DNA from: Arthrospira sp. PCC 9108
GTDB taxonomy: Bacteria; Cyanobacteriota; Cyanobacteriia; Cyanobacteriales; Microcoleaceae
Assembly: GCA_016745315.1 (NCBI GenBank)
Contig: CP066886.1
Location: 3,224,501-3,288,500 of the forward strand
Direction: 5' to 3'
Length of the DNA stretch: 64,000 nt
Part shown: piece by piece, positions 45,884 to 54,983 of the stretch
Layout: each line of letters opens with the position of its first letter
How positions within the stretch are numbered: position 1 is the stretch's first letter
Program-made: the position numbers and the translations under genes
The notes under the pieces: model-generated
Databases searched by the model: none
Seen by the model: the letters and a program-made list of their open reading frames with translations, nothing else
What the model was told of the DNA's origin: nothing

Positions 45884-46700
45884 TTTTGAATTGAATTTGA
45901 GTGAATTCAGTCATTTTGGCGATCGCATCTAAACTGGGGATAGCTTCACCTTCATCAGATAACCATAACAGATATTCAATATTACCAGCCGGACCCTGAA
46001 TCGGCGATGCTGTTAACCCCCTATACTTCCATCCTATACTTTCAGCCTTCGACCCGACCCCCAAAATTGCCTCGGCTTGATCAAGCGGCGATCGCACCAC
46101 CCCTTTTTTACCAACCCGACCCTTCCCCACCTCAAATTGAGGTTTAACCAACAATACCACCTCTCGTGGAGGTTGTAGTAGTTCCCACAGGGCGGGTAGA
46201 ATCTTGGTTAGGGAGATGAAAGATACATCCACCACCCCCAAATCAGCAAAACTGTTTTTAGTATAATCCTCTTGGTGATATAATTGCTCCCGAGTCAGAT
46301 AGCGGAAGTTGGTGCGTTCCCGTAAAATCACCCGGCTGTCATTGCGAAGTCGCCAATCTACCTGTCCGTAACCTACGTCAATACCATAAACCTGTTTAGC
46401 CCCACGTTGTAGCAGACAGTCCGTAAATCCACCCGTCGAAATACCGCCATCAATACAGATTCTATCAGTAACATTAATCGCGAATTTATCCAGAGCTTCG
46501 GCTAGTTTTTCCCCCCCACGAGATACATAAGGCGATCGCACTTTCACATCTATAGTCGCCGAAATATCTACTTCCGTACCTGGTTTATCAACTACTTGGC
46601 GATTTACCATTACCTCCCCCGCCCTAATCAAACGTTGGGCTTGTTGTCGTGACTCTGACAAATGGCGATCGACTAGCAATGTATCAAGACGTTGTTTCAT
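45864..46700 (-). CDS. tlyA: TlyA family rRNA (cytidine-2'-O)-methyltransferase
   Basis: With the ATG at 46700 the protein has 278 residues. An N-terminal S4 RNA-binding domain (MKQRLDTLLVDRHLSESRQQ, then IRAGEVMVNRQVV) is followed by an FtsJ-like methyltransferase domain (CIDGGISTGGFTDCLLQRGA for SAM binding, DVSFISL, LLVKPQFE with the catalytic lysine). TlyA methylates 16S and/or 23S rRNA; many family members are annotated as haemolysin A for historical reasons. It is next to a DNA methyltransferase gene on the same strand (about 50 nt). Confidence 0.92.
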   Translation of the reverse strand: MKQRLDTLLVDRHLSESRQQAQRLIRAGEVMVNRQVVDKPGTEVDISATIDVKVRSPYVSRGGEKLAEALDKFAINVTDRICIDGGISTGGFTDCLLQRGAKQVYGIDVGYGQVDWRLRNDSRVILRERTNFRYLTREQLYHQEDYTKNSFADLGVVDVSFISLTKILPALWELLQPPREVVLLVKPQFEVGKGRVGKKGVVRSPLDQAEAILGVGSKAESIGWKYRGLTASPIQGPAGNIEYLLWLSDEGEAIPSLDAIAKMTEFTQIQFKNGQGKN

Positions 46701-46748
46701 ATAATCAATACTTTTTAGATTAACTCTTGTTGGCAATAATAAATTATT

Positions 46749-47984
46749 TTATCTTAATCGTTTTCTCTTAGGTATCACATAGTCAGGGATTCCCCAATAA
46801 GTAGATGCCTGAGAGATATTATATGATAACAAATTTCTCTGCACTTGTGCCAAAGTTGTTGATTTTAAATCATTAACATCTATCCCCAGGGCATCAATTA
46901 CCGACCCGCCAAGCTGTTTAGCCAGAATCGGAATCACCGCATTTCCAATTTCCCGAAATCCATGCCATATAGTGCGATGAAATTGAAACCAATCCGGGAA
47001 AGTGTGAAGTCTAGCCGCCTCCCTAATAGTGATACATCGAGGGATAGAGTAGTGAATAGGTCGGGGTGCTGTATAGGCTCCTTTATCGCTATTAGTACCC
47101 GCTCTCAGAGTATTACATAACCCCGTAGGTGAGAGTTTAAAAAATCGGCTTTTCGGTTCAATCGTACCCGGTGGAGTCTTAGCAAATCTAGCGATCGACA
47201 GGGGAGTGTGAACCGACCCAACATGACCATAAACAGTAGGTTCAATACTACGTTTATGGCAGAGCGAAAAACTATCACTGGGCACCAATGAATATTTTTT
47301 GCGATCGCCTTCATATTCTAGGAAAGCCGGAGAAATTCCTGGATCATAATTAGTAAAATGATCTATTTTTTCTAGGTCAGATATTGCCTGATAGACCGTG
47401 ACAATTTCCGAGTTATTTGTGGCAGGATATTCAGCCATCTTCACATCGAATCGACTGCCGATTAATATTAGTCTTTTTCGTTTTTGAGGAGCCCCGTATT
47501 CACTAGCATCAAGAATTTTAATCGGCTTTTTAACCTGATAGCCAATCCCTTCAAATTCAGTAATTATTTCATCTAAAAAACGTTTATGTTTGCCAGTAGC
47601 GATACCCGGTACATTTTCAAAAATAAAGTATTTAGGCTGAATTTCCGCAATCATTCTGAGATATTCAAAAACCAGCGAATTTCTCGGGTCATCAAGTTGA
47701 CGTTTACCTATATGGGAAAATCCCTGACAGGGAGGCCCCCCTGCAATTAAGTCAACTTCCGTATGTCCATATTTTAATTGTAATTGATCCAGAATTTCCG
47801 CGCTTTTAACTTGTGATATATCTCCGCATATCGTATGACAGTAGGGAAAGTTAAAATGATGTACCAAACAATGAACAGCATCAAACTCTACCGCCACAGC
47901 CACATCAAACCCCGCCGCCTCCAAGCCTAGAGACATTCCACCACAGCCCGCAAATAAATCAATAGCAATTGGTCTTTTTGTCAC
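46749..47984 (-). CDS. DNA (cytosine-5-)-methyltransferase, apparently solitary
   Basis: A 411-residue C5 methyltransferase: motif I IDLFAGCGGMSLGLEAAGF, motif IV GGPPCQGFS with catalytic Cys86, DDPRNSLVFEYLRM, motif VI ENVPG, and C-terminal motifs IX/X (TIREAARLHTFPDWFQF, IGNAVIPILAKQLG). The region between, about residues 200-310, should hold the target-recognition domain. No restriction endonuclease is visible beside it. A solitary C5 enzyme in a HIP1-rich cyanobacterium could modify CGATCG, as the Synechocystis enzyme does, but that specificity is a guess here. Confidence 0.93.
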   Translation of the reverse strand: MTKRPIAIDLFAGCGGMSLGLEAAGFDVAVAVEFDAVHCLVHHFNFPYCHTICGDISQVKSAEILDQLQLKYGHTEVDLIAGGPPCQGFSHIGKRQLDDPRNSLVFEYLRMIAEIQPKYFIFENVPGIATGKHKRFLDEIITEFEGIGYQVKKPIKILDASEYGAPQKRKRLILIGSRFDVKMAEYPATNNSEIVTVYQAISDLEKIDHFTNYDPGISPAFLEYEGDRKKYSLVPSDSFSLCHKRSIEPTVYGHVGSVHTPLSIARFAKTPPGTIEPKSRFFKLSPTGLCNTLRAGTNSDKGAYTAPRPIHYSIPRCITIREAARLHTFPDWFQFHRTIWHGFREIGNAVIPILAKQLGGSVIDALGIDVNDLKSTTLAQVQRNLLSYNISQASTYWGIPDYVIPKRKRLR

Positions 47985-48002
47985 CGTTTAATTTTCCCCG
48001 AA

Positions 48003-48046
48003 AAAACAAGAGGCGAACATATACTATTAATGTCGCCCCTTTTTAT
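48003..48046 (-). terminator. Rho-independent terminator of apcF
   Basis: On the minus strand GGCGACAT pairs with ATGTTCGCC (one bulge) and is followed by TTGTTTTTT, about 35-40 nt after the apcF stop. The stem and T-run are typical. Confidence 0.7.
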
Positions 48047-48075
48047 CTTAAATTTTCCCAATCTGGAAAATGATG

Positions 48076-48585
48076 TTAAACGTCAGTTTCGCTTAATTCA
48101 CTAATCAAATGGTCAAAGGGCTGTTCCAAATATGCGCCCACTTCAATACCCGCAGCTTGAACCTTCTCAGTCGCCAAGTCTTTCAGGATACCGATACCAA
48201 CAACAGTTGGACCAATGGGAACCCCAAGAGAATTATAAGTTTCGCGCAAGCCTTGCAGCACACGCTCATCCAGAACATCTGTATCCCCTGCTACCAAAGC
48301 ATAAGTTGCATAGCGCAGATAATAATCCATGTCCCGCAGACAGGCTGCATACCGACGGGTTGTATAGGCATTTCCACCCGGGCGAATTAGCTCAGGTAGG
48401 TCGCCGAACAATTGAGAAGCAGCCTGCTTAACCAACTCTGCCGCATTAGCAGTGATAGTTGCTGCCGCTTGAACCCGTGCCGTGCCGGTGACAAAGTAGG
48501 ATTTTAAGCTATCAATGGCATCTCGGTCTAAGTACCGCCCGGTAATGTCGTAATTTTTAATCAGGCTCGTTACTGCGTCCCGCAT
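48076..48585 (-). CDS. apcF: Allophycocyanin beta-18 subunit
   Basis: A 169-residue phycobiliprotein from the ATG at 48585 (GGAGAT ribosome site upstream). The start MRDAVTSLIKNYDITGRYLD, the chromophore-binding segment TTRRYAACLRDMDYYLRYATYA with its cysteine, and the longer C-terminus fit ApcF (beta-18) rather than the roughly 161-residue ApcB. ApcF sits in the phycobilisome core near the terminal emitter ApcE and helps pass energy to photosystem II. It is divergent from glnA. No apcA/B/C is adjacent, as expected for apcF. Confidence 0.93.
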   Translation of the reverse strand: MRDAVTSLIKNYDITGRYLDRDAIDSLKSYFVTGTARVQAAATITANAAELVKQAASQLFGDLPELIRPGGNAYTTRRYAACLRDMDYYLRYATYALVAGDTDVLDERVLQGLRETYNSLGVPIGPTVVGIGILKDLATEKVQAAGIEVGAYLEQPFDHLISELSETDV

Positions 48586-48647
48586 CAAGTCGATCTCCCT
48601 ATGATATCTTTATCTTTCAATTATTTTGATCCAGGTTGCGTCATAGT

Positions 48648-48690
48648 GTAGCACTCAATACAAAACTTAATCAATTGAAGTCACTATGAT
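48648..48690 (+). promoter_or_regulatory. NtcA-activated promoter of glnA
   Basis: An exact NtcA box GTAGCACTCAATAC (GTA-N8-TAC) lies at 48648-48661, followed after 23 nt by a -10 box TATGAT at 48685-48690. This is the canonical class II spacing for NtcA-dependent nitrogen-control promoters. It sits 69 nt before the glnA start codon. Confidence 0.85.
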
Positions 48691-48758
48691 CAGCCAGATG
48701 TGCTTGGTCAGAAAATCTGGTAAGCTCCTCAAATAGTGGAAATTCTAAGGAGAGATAT

Positions 48759-50180
48759 ATGCCCACGACAGCCCAAGAAGTCTTGAGTATGATTCAAGAC
48801 CAAGATATTAAAGTTATCGACCTGAAATTTATCGATATGCCAGGAACCTGGCAGCATTTGACCGTATACTACGATCAGATTGATGAAACTTCCTTCACCG
48901 ATGGGGTGGCTTTTGACGGTTCCAGTATTCGGGGTTGGAAAGCCATCAACGAATCCGATATGATGATGGTGCTAGACCCGACAACAGCCTGGTTTGACCC
49001 CTTCATGGCGGAACCGACCCTGAGCGTGATTTGTAGCATCAAAGAGCCTCGGACGGGGGAATGGTATAGTCGCTGTCCCAGGGTGATTGCTCAAAAAGCG
49101 GTTAACTATTTGAAGGAAACAGGTATTGCCGATACAGCCTTTTTAGGTCCAGAAGCTGAGTTTTTTGTGTTTGATGATGTCCGCTTTGACCAAAATCAAC
49201 ACTCTGGTTACTACTTTTTAGACTCCATTGAGGGCCGTTGGAATTCTGGTCGGGAAGAACCAGGAGGTAACTTAGGCTATAAACCCCGTTATAAAGAGGG
49301 TTACTTCCCTGTGTCCCCCACAGATACTATGCAAGACTTGCGGACTGAGATGCTGCTAACCATGGCTCAGTGTGGGGTTCCCATTGAAAAGCATCACCAC
49401 GAAGTAGCCACAGGCGGACAAAATGAACTGGGTATTAAGTTCGGAACCCTGGTAGAAGCTGCTGATAACTTGATGGTTTACAAATATGTCATCAAGAACG
49501 TTGCTAAAAAGTACGGCAAAACCGTCACCTTCATGCCTAAACCAGTTTTTAACGATAATGGTTCTGGTATGCACACTCACCAGTCACTCTGGAAAGATGG
49601 TCAGCCTTTGTTTGCAGGAGATGGCTATGCTGGATTGAGCCAAATGGCTTTGCACTATATCGGTGGTATTCTCAAACACGCTCCGGCTTTGTTGGCTCTG
49701 ACTAACCCAACCACTAACTCCTATAAGCGTCTGGTTCCTGGTTTTGAAGCTCCGGTTAACTTGGCTTATTCCCAAGGAAACCGCTCGGCTTCGGTTCGGA
49801 TTCCTCTGGCTGGAGATAGCCCTAAAGCCAAGCGTTTTGAGTTCCGCTGTCCTGATGCTACTGCTAACCCCTACCTCGCCTTTGCAGCTATGCTCTGTGC
49901 GGGTATTGATGGCATTAAGAACGAAATTGACCCCGGCGAACCTCTGGATGTGGATATCTATGATCTCACTCCTGAAGAACTCCGCAAGATTCCTTCAACT
50001 CCTGGTTCTTTGGAATTGGCTCTCGAAGCTCTGGAAAATGATCATGCCTTCCTCACCGATTGTGGGGTGTTTACGGAAGACTTTATCACTAACTGGATTT
50101 CCTACAAACTCGATAATGAGGTTAACCCCATGCGGTTACGTCCTCACCCGTTTGAGTTTTCTCTCTACTACGATTGCTAA
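48759..50180 (+). CDS. glnA: Glutamine synthetase type I
   Basis: A 473-residue GSI. Motifs include VAFDGSSIRGW (N-terminal active-site loop), GPEAEFFVFD (metal ligands), GSGMHTHQSLW, the substrate loop NPTTNSYKRLVPGFEAPV and the C-terminal NPMRLRPHPFEFSLYYDC. It makes glutamine from glutamate and ammonia, the entry point of nitrogen through GS-GOGAT. Expression should be NtcA-controlled (box at 48648). In cyanobacteria the enzyme is inhibited by small proteins IF7 and IF17 rather than by adenylylation; no gif gene was recognised here. AAGGAGAG precedes the ATG. Confidence 0.97.
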   Translation: MPTTAQEVLSMIQDQDIKVIDLKFIDMPGTWQHLTVYYDQIDETSFTDGVAFDGSSIRGWKAINESDMMMVLDPTTAWFDPFMAEPTLSVICSIKEPRTGEWYSRCPRVIAQKAVNYLKETGIADTAFLGPEAEFFVFDDVRFDQNQHSGYYFLDSIEGRWNSGREEPGGNLGYKPRYKEGYFPVSPTDTMQDLRTEMLLTMAQCGVPIEKHHHEVATGGQNELGIKFGTLVEAADNLMVYKYVIKNVAKKYGKTVTFMPKPVFNDNGSGMHTHQSLWKDGQPLFAGDGYAGLSQMALHYIGGILKHAPALLALTNPTTNSYKRLVPGFEAPVNLAYSQGNRSASVRIPLAGDSPKAKRFEFRCPDATANPYLAFAAMLCAGIDGIKNEIDPGEPLDVDIYDLTPEELRKIPSTPGSLELALEALENDHAFLTDCGVFTEDFITNWISYKLDNEVNPMRLRPHPFEFSLYYDC

Positions 50181-50212
50181 TCTTCAGAACTTCTATTCTG
50201 AGACTTAGCCAG

Positions 50213-50239
50213 TCACCCCCCTCTGGGGGTGATTTTTTG
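50213..50239 (+). terminator. Rho-independent terminator of glnA
   Basis: TCACCCCC and GGGGGTGA form an 8-bp stem with a 4-nt loop, followed by six T, 33 nt after the glnA stop codon. Confidence 0.9.
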
Positions 50240-50312
50240 TTTAACCCCCCCGATTCGATAAAATTGTTAAAATCAATTACAATTCTTAACATTTCGAGAT
50301 TTTTCACTGGTC

Positions 50313-51398
50313 ATGTCAGATCCCTTAACTCAATTAACTTATCAGGCGTTTCAGTACAGCAAGAGCGTTTTAAGTTTGGCTCATAAAACTTTGAGCAATC
50401 AAGTGCTGGAGATGGTAGCACCACCGACCCCAGAGCGTAAACCTCAACCTCTGAAACCAGAGGTGATTAACCAAATTCGGGCATCGTTGGAGCAAATATA
50501 TCAAACCGATTGGCAGGAAGCGCAAACAGGGTTGTATCCTACCTCGATTTTGTTTGATACCCCCATAGAAGATATATTGCGCTACTATCCCCTGTTATGG
50601 TGGGATATGCTGCAAATGCAAGAACGCGCTAATCAGAAGCGATATCAAGAATTTTCGCCGGAAATTGATACGGTGGGCTATCCTCGTTACTACCTCCAGA
50701 ATTTCCATCATCAGACTGATGGCTATTTGAGTGATTGGTCGGCGAATTTGTATGATCTGGGAGTTGATATCCTGTTTAATGGTGGCGCAGATGCGATGAG
50801 GCGGCGGGTATTAGGGCCTCTAAAAGCTGGTTTACAGGCTTTTGAGGGTGTTTCGGCTAGGGGATTACGGGTGCTAGATGTGGCTTGTGGTACGGGGCGC
50901 ACTTTAAAGTTTATCCGAGCTACTTTTCCCAAGGCTAGTTTATACGGGGTAGATTTGTCGGCGGCTTATTTACGCAAGGCTAATCAATTGTTATCGCCAA
51001 TTCCCGGAGAACTACCTCAATTAATCCAAGCCAATGGGGAGGCTTTACCCTATCAGGATAACTATTTTCATGGTATTACTTCTGTGTTTTTGTTTCACGA
51101 ACTGCCCCCAGTAGCGCGTCAGAAGGTGATTGAGGAGGCTTATCGGGTACTGCAACCGGGAGGGGTATTTGTTATTTGTGATTCGATTCAGGCTATTGAT
51201 TCTCCTGAGTTTAAGGAGATGATGGAGAATTTTTCGGTGATGTTCCATGAGCCTTATTATCGCCATTATATTACGGATGACTTGAGCGATCGCCTCTCTC
51301 AGGTAGGATTTGAAGGAATCAGCACCGAACAGCACTTTGTGAGTAAATACTGGATCGCTCACAAGAAGCACACTCTAGCAGGTGATACTGTTAAATAG
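50313..51398 (+). CDS. SAM-dependent methyltransferase (class I)
   Basis: A 361-residue protein. An N-terminal region of about 185 residues precedes a Rossmann methyltransferase domain: RVLDVACGTGRTLKFIR (motif I), GVDLSAAYL (motif II), GEALPYQDNYFHGI and PPVARQKVIEEAYRVLQPGGVFVICD (post-motifs). The layout is like UbiE/Methyltransf_11 enzymes acting on small molecules or lipids. The substrate is unknown. It starts about 70 nt after the glnA terminator and 42 nt before the YbjN-like gene, so it is likely co-transcribed with the latter. Confidence 0.85.
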   Translation: MSDPLTQLTYQAFQYSKSVLSLAHKTLSNQVLEMVAPPTPERKPQPLKPEVINQIRASLEQIYQTDWQEAQTGLYPTSILFDTPIEDILRYYPLLWWDMLQMQERANQKRYQEFSPEIDTVGYPRYYLQNFHHQTDGYLSDWSANLYDLGVDILFNGGADAMRRRVLGPLKAGLQAFEGVSARGLRVLDVACGTGRTLKFIRATFPKASLYGVDLSAAYLRKANQLLSPIPGELPQLIQANGEALPYQDNYFHGITSVFLFHELPPVARQKVIEEAYRVLQPGGVFVICDSIQAIDSPEFKEMMENFSVMFHEPYYRHYITDDLSDRLSQVGFEGISTEQHFVSKYWIAHKKHTLAGDTVK

Positions 51399-51439
51399 AG
51401 TAAATAGAGGCTCAAGAACACTTAATAAACAGATTTGCT

Positions 51440-51934
51440 ATGACATCGACAAATCAGACTAACCTGGACACTATGCCTGAACATATGACTGACGACATCA
51501 GTATTGACGATCGCTCTAGTATTGGCTACACTGAAGAAATTGAAACCGTGATTGCGGGTTTAGCCCAAGACCAGAAAGTGATGGTTGGTCAGAGTGACGC
51601 AGGCCATCTCTGGAAATTTCAGTATGGTAGTGTCACAGTGTTTGTACAACTGACGGGAGAAACGGAAGATGATACGCTAACAGTGTGGTCTCCTATTCTG
51701 CAATTCCCAGTCAAAAATGAGGAGCAGCTGATGAAGAGGCTGCTGGAAATGAATTGGCTTTCGACGTTTGAATCCCATTTTGCCATCACTAATAATCAAG
51801 TTGTGGTTCTGACTACCCGCACTTTAGCTGGCATTACGCCAGGGGAAATATCACGAGTCATTACCATTGTTGCCACGATCGCCGATGATAATGACGATAT
51901 CCTCATAGAGGAATTTGGCATTCCTGTGACTTGA
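51440..51934 (+). CDS. YbjN/DUF1821-like small protein
   Basis: A 164-residue acidic soluble protein. The core (KFQYGSVTVFVQLTG, then LTVWSPILQFP and EEQLMKRLLEMNWLSTFESHFAI) has the alternating strand-helix pattern of the type III secretion chaperone-like fold seen in YbjN and DUF1821 proteins. The first 30 residues are polar and probably disordered. Function is unknown; cyanobacterial members are widespread. A strong terminator follows. Confidence 0.75.
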   Translation: MTSTNQTNLDTMPEHMTDDISIDDRSSIGYTEEIETVIAGLAQDQKVMVGQSDAGHLWKFQYGSVTVFVQLTGETEDDTLTVWSPILQFPVKNEEQLMKRLLEMNWLSTFESHFAITNNQVVVLTTRTLAGITPGEISRVITIVATIADDNDDILIEEFGIPVT

Positions 51935-51965
51935 CATGAGAGAGGCCATCAAATAGACTGGGATG

Positions 51966-52027
51966 CCCAAATCACGATTTGGGTTTCTGCAACATCCCCC
52001 TAAGCGAAGTCGAAGGGGGTTTTTTTT
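51966..52027 (+). terminator. Palindrome plus rho-independent terminator
   Basis: CCCAAATC/GATTTGGG forms an 8-bp stem with a 2-nt loop at 51966-51983. Then CCCCCT and AGGGGG pair around a 12-nt loop at 51995-52019, followed by eight T. This ends the transcript of the YbjN-like gene. Confidence 0.85.
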
Positions 52028-52100
52028 GCACATACTACCCAATCAATTCTAGGGTAACTCTGAGATGGGCACAGCATCAATCTGTCAAAGGGGTCTAGTT

Positions 52101-52842
52101 ATGTCTACTGATAATTCTGTCTGGCGTTTAATTCCTCTGACTGAGGCTTCGGGGCGGCTACAAATGGCGATAGATAGCTGGTTACTATCACAACATGAAA
52201 CAGGGGTGTCATCCCTCGACATTGCGGTTTTATACTTGGCAACCTGTAGCTATTTCTCTGGGTTATCATCAACGGCGCTGGCCGGAATTTTGGCAGAATT
52301 TGCAATGGCACAATCAGCCTATTGAATTGGTGCGCCGCCCTTAGTGGAGGACGGGGAGTGCTGCATCAAGGGGATCTGACTTATGCGGTGGTGACTTCGG
52401 GTTTGTCTGGGTCACGAATCGCAAATTTACCGACACATTAGCGAGTTTTTTAATCAACTGGATGGCGATCGCTAGGATTTAATCTCGATTATGGTTCTGC
52501 GGGACGGGGCTATATTCATCATCCTAACTGTTTTGGGACGGCAACCGGAGCGGATTTAGTCCTAGAGACGGGTTATAAACTCATTGGTAGCGCTCAACTG
52601 TGTCGAGGTCGGGCGGTGCTTCAACATGGCTCTATGCGTTTAACTCCTGACCCAGATCTACAATCCATGTCTTTGGGACTCATCCGGCATCCCCACCATT
52701 GTTATCTATGGGATTACAGGATGTCATAGAGGCTTTAATTATGGCGGCTACCGATCGCTTTGGCATCCAATTAGACACCCAACCCTTAACTGAGGCTGAA
52801 TGGGAGCAGATCGCCAAATTTGTGCCTCAATTCTCGGTGTAG
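52101..52842 (+). pseudogene. Lipoate-protein ligase A-like gene with five frameshifts
   Basis: Restoring the frame gives a protein of about 246 residues of the biotin/lipoate ligase family: MSTDNSVWRLIPLTEASGRL, then FYTWQPVAISLGYHQR, a RRPSGGRGVLHQGDLTYAVV nucleotide/lipoyl motif, CFGTATGADLVLETGYKLIG and LPLTEAEWEQIAKF-like end. Five single-base changes are needed: extra T near 52209, extra T near 52342, extra T near 52427, missing T near 52473, missing T near 52668. The restored frame ends at the TAG at 52840. Because every block is well conserved, either the breaks are very recent or they are sequence errors. Confidence 0.8.
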
Positions 52843-54031
52843 GAGGCGGCGGTTTTAGCGATCGCATCTAGGGGAAGTCCAGGGGGATAACTACCATCTT
52901 CTTTGATCCGTTTAATATTAGCTTCGGGAATAGGAACTTTTAGATATTTAGCCACAGCCCTAACGACATCCCACGATCTATTATGCCTGATACAGCTCCG
53001 GCCGGGGATAAAACTGTGATTCGAGGAAGTCCTTGGGATTCCATTTTATTAATTACTTCCACCAGTAGGGCTTTTTCTGGGACTGCAATTAACTGATCTA
53101 GGGGTGTGACAATATCATTCAAGGTCTGTGTTTCCCATTGACTACGTTCGATCATTCGCAACTTGTCCACAGATACGAATCCCCGATAGCGACCCGACGA
53201 GGCGGCAAAAAATACTGGAATGGACGAGGCACAAATCAAATAATCATCGGCAAATTGTCGCAGGGTCATCTCAGCATCAATGACTCGAAATTCACGGCTC
53301 ATCACATCACTAGCTTGAATTTTGAGCAAGGTTTCCTGCAAATCGCTCATTCGCGAGTATGAACTAGCGTTACGGATAACGAACAAACCAATTAAGGCAA
53401 TCCACAGACCGCTATAGTTACTGGCGGCGAATAGGGCAAATAGACCTAGGAAAATTGCCCCCCAACCTAGAAATTGTCCGCTTCTGGCTGCCCAACGTAC
53501 TCCAGCAAACCGACTTCCGGTAATCTGCCAAACTGTGGCTTTGAGTACCTGTCCACCGTCTAGGGGTAAACCGGGTATTAAATTAAATATGGCTAGGACG
53601 AGGTTAATTTCCCCGATGCGTTGGGCTATTTCTCGCACTAGGTTGGGTTCTGGTAAACTTTGGGCTAATGCGGTGAGTACAAAAAATAGGGCTAAACTGA
53701 CTAAGGGACCGGCGATCGCTACTTGGAAAGCCTGACCGGGTGTTTTTGATTCTTTCTCAATGGAAGCAATGCCTCCAAATAAAAATAGGGTGATGGAATT
53801 GACCTGAATGCCTTGAGATTTGGCAATCAAGCTGTGTCCTAACTCGTGGAGAAGAACAGAACCAAACAGCAGCAGCGCCACTGCTAAACCTGCGCCCCAG
53901 GATAATAGTTCTCCCCATTGCACATATTCCTGACTATTGAGTAATGTCACCAATACGACGATGACAAACCATGAGGAGTCGATATACAGTGGAATACCAA
54001 ATATCGATCCTATCCGCCAACCTGCCTGCAT
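52827..54031 (-). pseudogene. Site-2 protease (M50) with CBS domains, frameshifted near the end
   Basis: Starting at the ATG at 54031, the protein has six membrane spans with the zinc motif LLHELGHSLIA (HExxH) and the downstream NLIPGLPLDGGQVLKA that supplies the third ligand, then a CBS-type region (IQASDVMSREFRVID, then SASPAGAVSGIIDRG-like end). A missing G in the GGG run near 52978 makes the frame stop at 52940. Restoring it continues the CBS domain and tail (KYLKVPIPEANIKRIKEDG) to a TGA at 52827, about 401 residues, overlapping the convergent lipoate-ligase gene by 16 nt. The catalytic part is intact, so a truncated protein could still work. The function is regulated intramembrane proteolysis. 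Confidence 0.85.
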
Positions 54032-54405
54032 GAACGCCTCCCTTGAATCCTTGCTGTAACTACACACAAGGCATACGTTATCTTTACCGGGGGGTTAATC
54101 ACTTTCCCCCTGTTCTATTGTAACAACTACAGTTAACAGTTAACACTGGCCATAGTTACCAGTTATGGCCTCACCCCTGCTGCACAAGCCATGGGGAGTC
54201 AATAGGGTTAATTGAGCAATTAAGGCTACAGGAAGATGCGGTGAATGTTTAGGCGATCGCTTTCCTTGAGTTAAGTAAGGTTGGGAAAGGGTTAATTTTA
54301 ATAATATTTACCGACACTTAACGGCTAATTAACCCTAGCTATCACATCAGGAAATTAGGGAGCATTTTGCTCCCATTACTGTTTATTTGAGGGTGACTAT
54401 GGCTG
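54032..54405. other. Intergenic region between the site-2 protease gene and psaK
   Basis: About 370 bp without an open frame. A GGGAGC/GCTCCC hairpin at 54358-54374 lies about 30 nt after the psaK stop and could terminate psaK. The rest is AT-rich and unremarkable; it should carry the promoter of the protease gene. Confidence 0.45.
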
Positions 54406-54690
54406 CTACAGCACTCCGGCATTAGCCAAGCCGAGGATGACACCTGCACCGATGAGATGACCTAAGCTGGCGGTGGCGAGGAGTTCGGGAAAACCAAACC
54501 CAGTAAAAATGCGGGGCAAGGAAACGGAAGGGCAGGACCTTGGCCACGATTTTCTTTAGAGATGCCATAATAACCAATAACAATGGCAAATACATTGCAC
54601 AAAATCATGATAATTGCCACGCTAAAAGACCACTCAACAGTCTGACCCGCTGTACTTTGCACGCCCAAAAACAGGTTTTAAATTGCTCAT
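54406..54690 (-). pseudogene. psaK: Photosystem I subunit PsaK with two compensating frameshifts
   Basis: ATG at 54690 and TAG at 54406 are in the same frame (94 codons), but the middle reads in another frame. The middle gives QTVEWSFSVAIIMILCNVFAIVIGYYGI and the end gives FPELLATASLGHLIGAGVIL, both clear PsaK sequence with its two membrane spans. An extra T in the run near 54667 and a missing base near 54517 (between ALPF and LPRIF) would explain this. PsaK sits at the edge of photosystem I and is involved in state transitions. A fully shifted central span would be non-functional, so sequence error is plausible. Confidence 0.85.
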
Positions 54691-54793
54691 TTTTTGCTCC
54701 CAAATCTGAGATTTTTAGTAAACAGCATTTTAATATGTAATTGGTAAAATCGGCAAGCCCCAATTCCCAAAAGTCTCTGAGTAAGGCTAATTA

Positions 54794-54910
54794 TGGGAAC
54801 TGGTCTTGATAGTAATCCCATCAAAAAACGGAGGGCATTATATCTCAATATTGCCCAAGCACAAGGTTTTGTTTTAAAAATTAACAAACCTGGCGATGAG
54901 ACCAGGTAGT
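54794..54910 (+). CDS. Possible 38-residue small protein
   Basis: An ATG with AAGG about 8 nt upstream opens a frame of 38 codons with balanced composition (MGTGLDSNPIKKRRALYLN, later VLKINKPGDETR). It looks more protein-like than random intergenic frames, but I recognise no family, so it is tentative. It lies between psaK and ribBA, both on the other strand, and no other gene explains this stretch. Confidence 0.3.
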
Positions 54911-54983
54911 TAATTGTAATTAAGGTGAATTTATGATGCCATTAGGTATGTTGAATTAGAGTTAATTAGCACCAGGGAATTAC

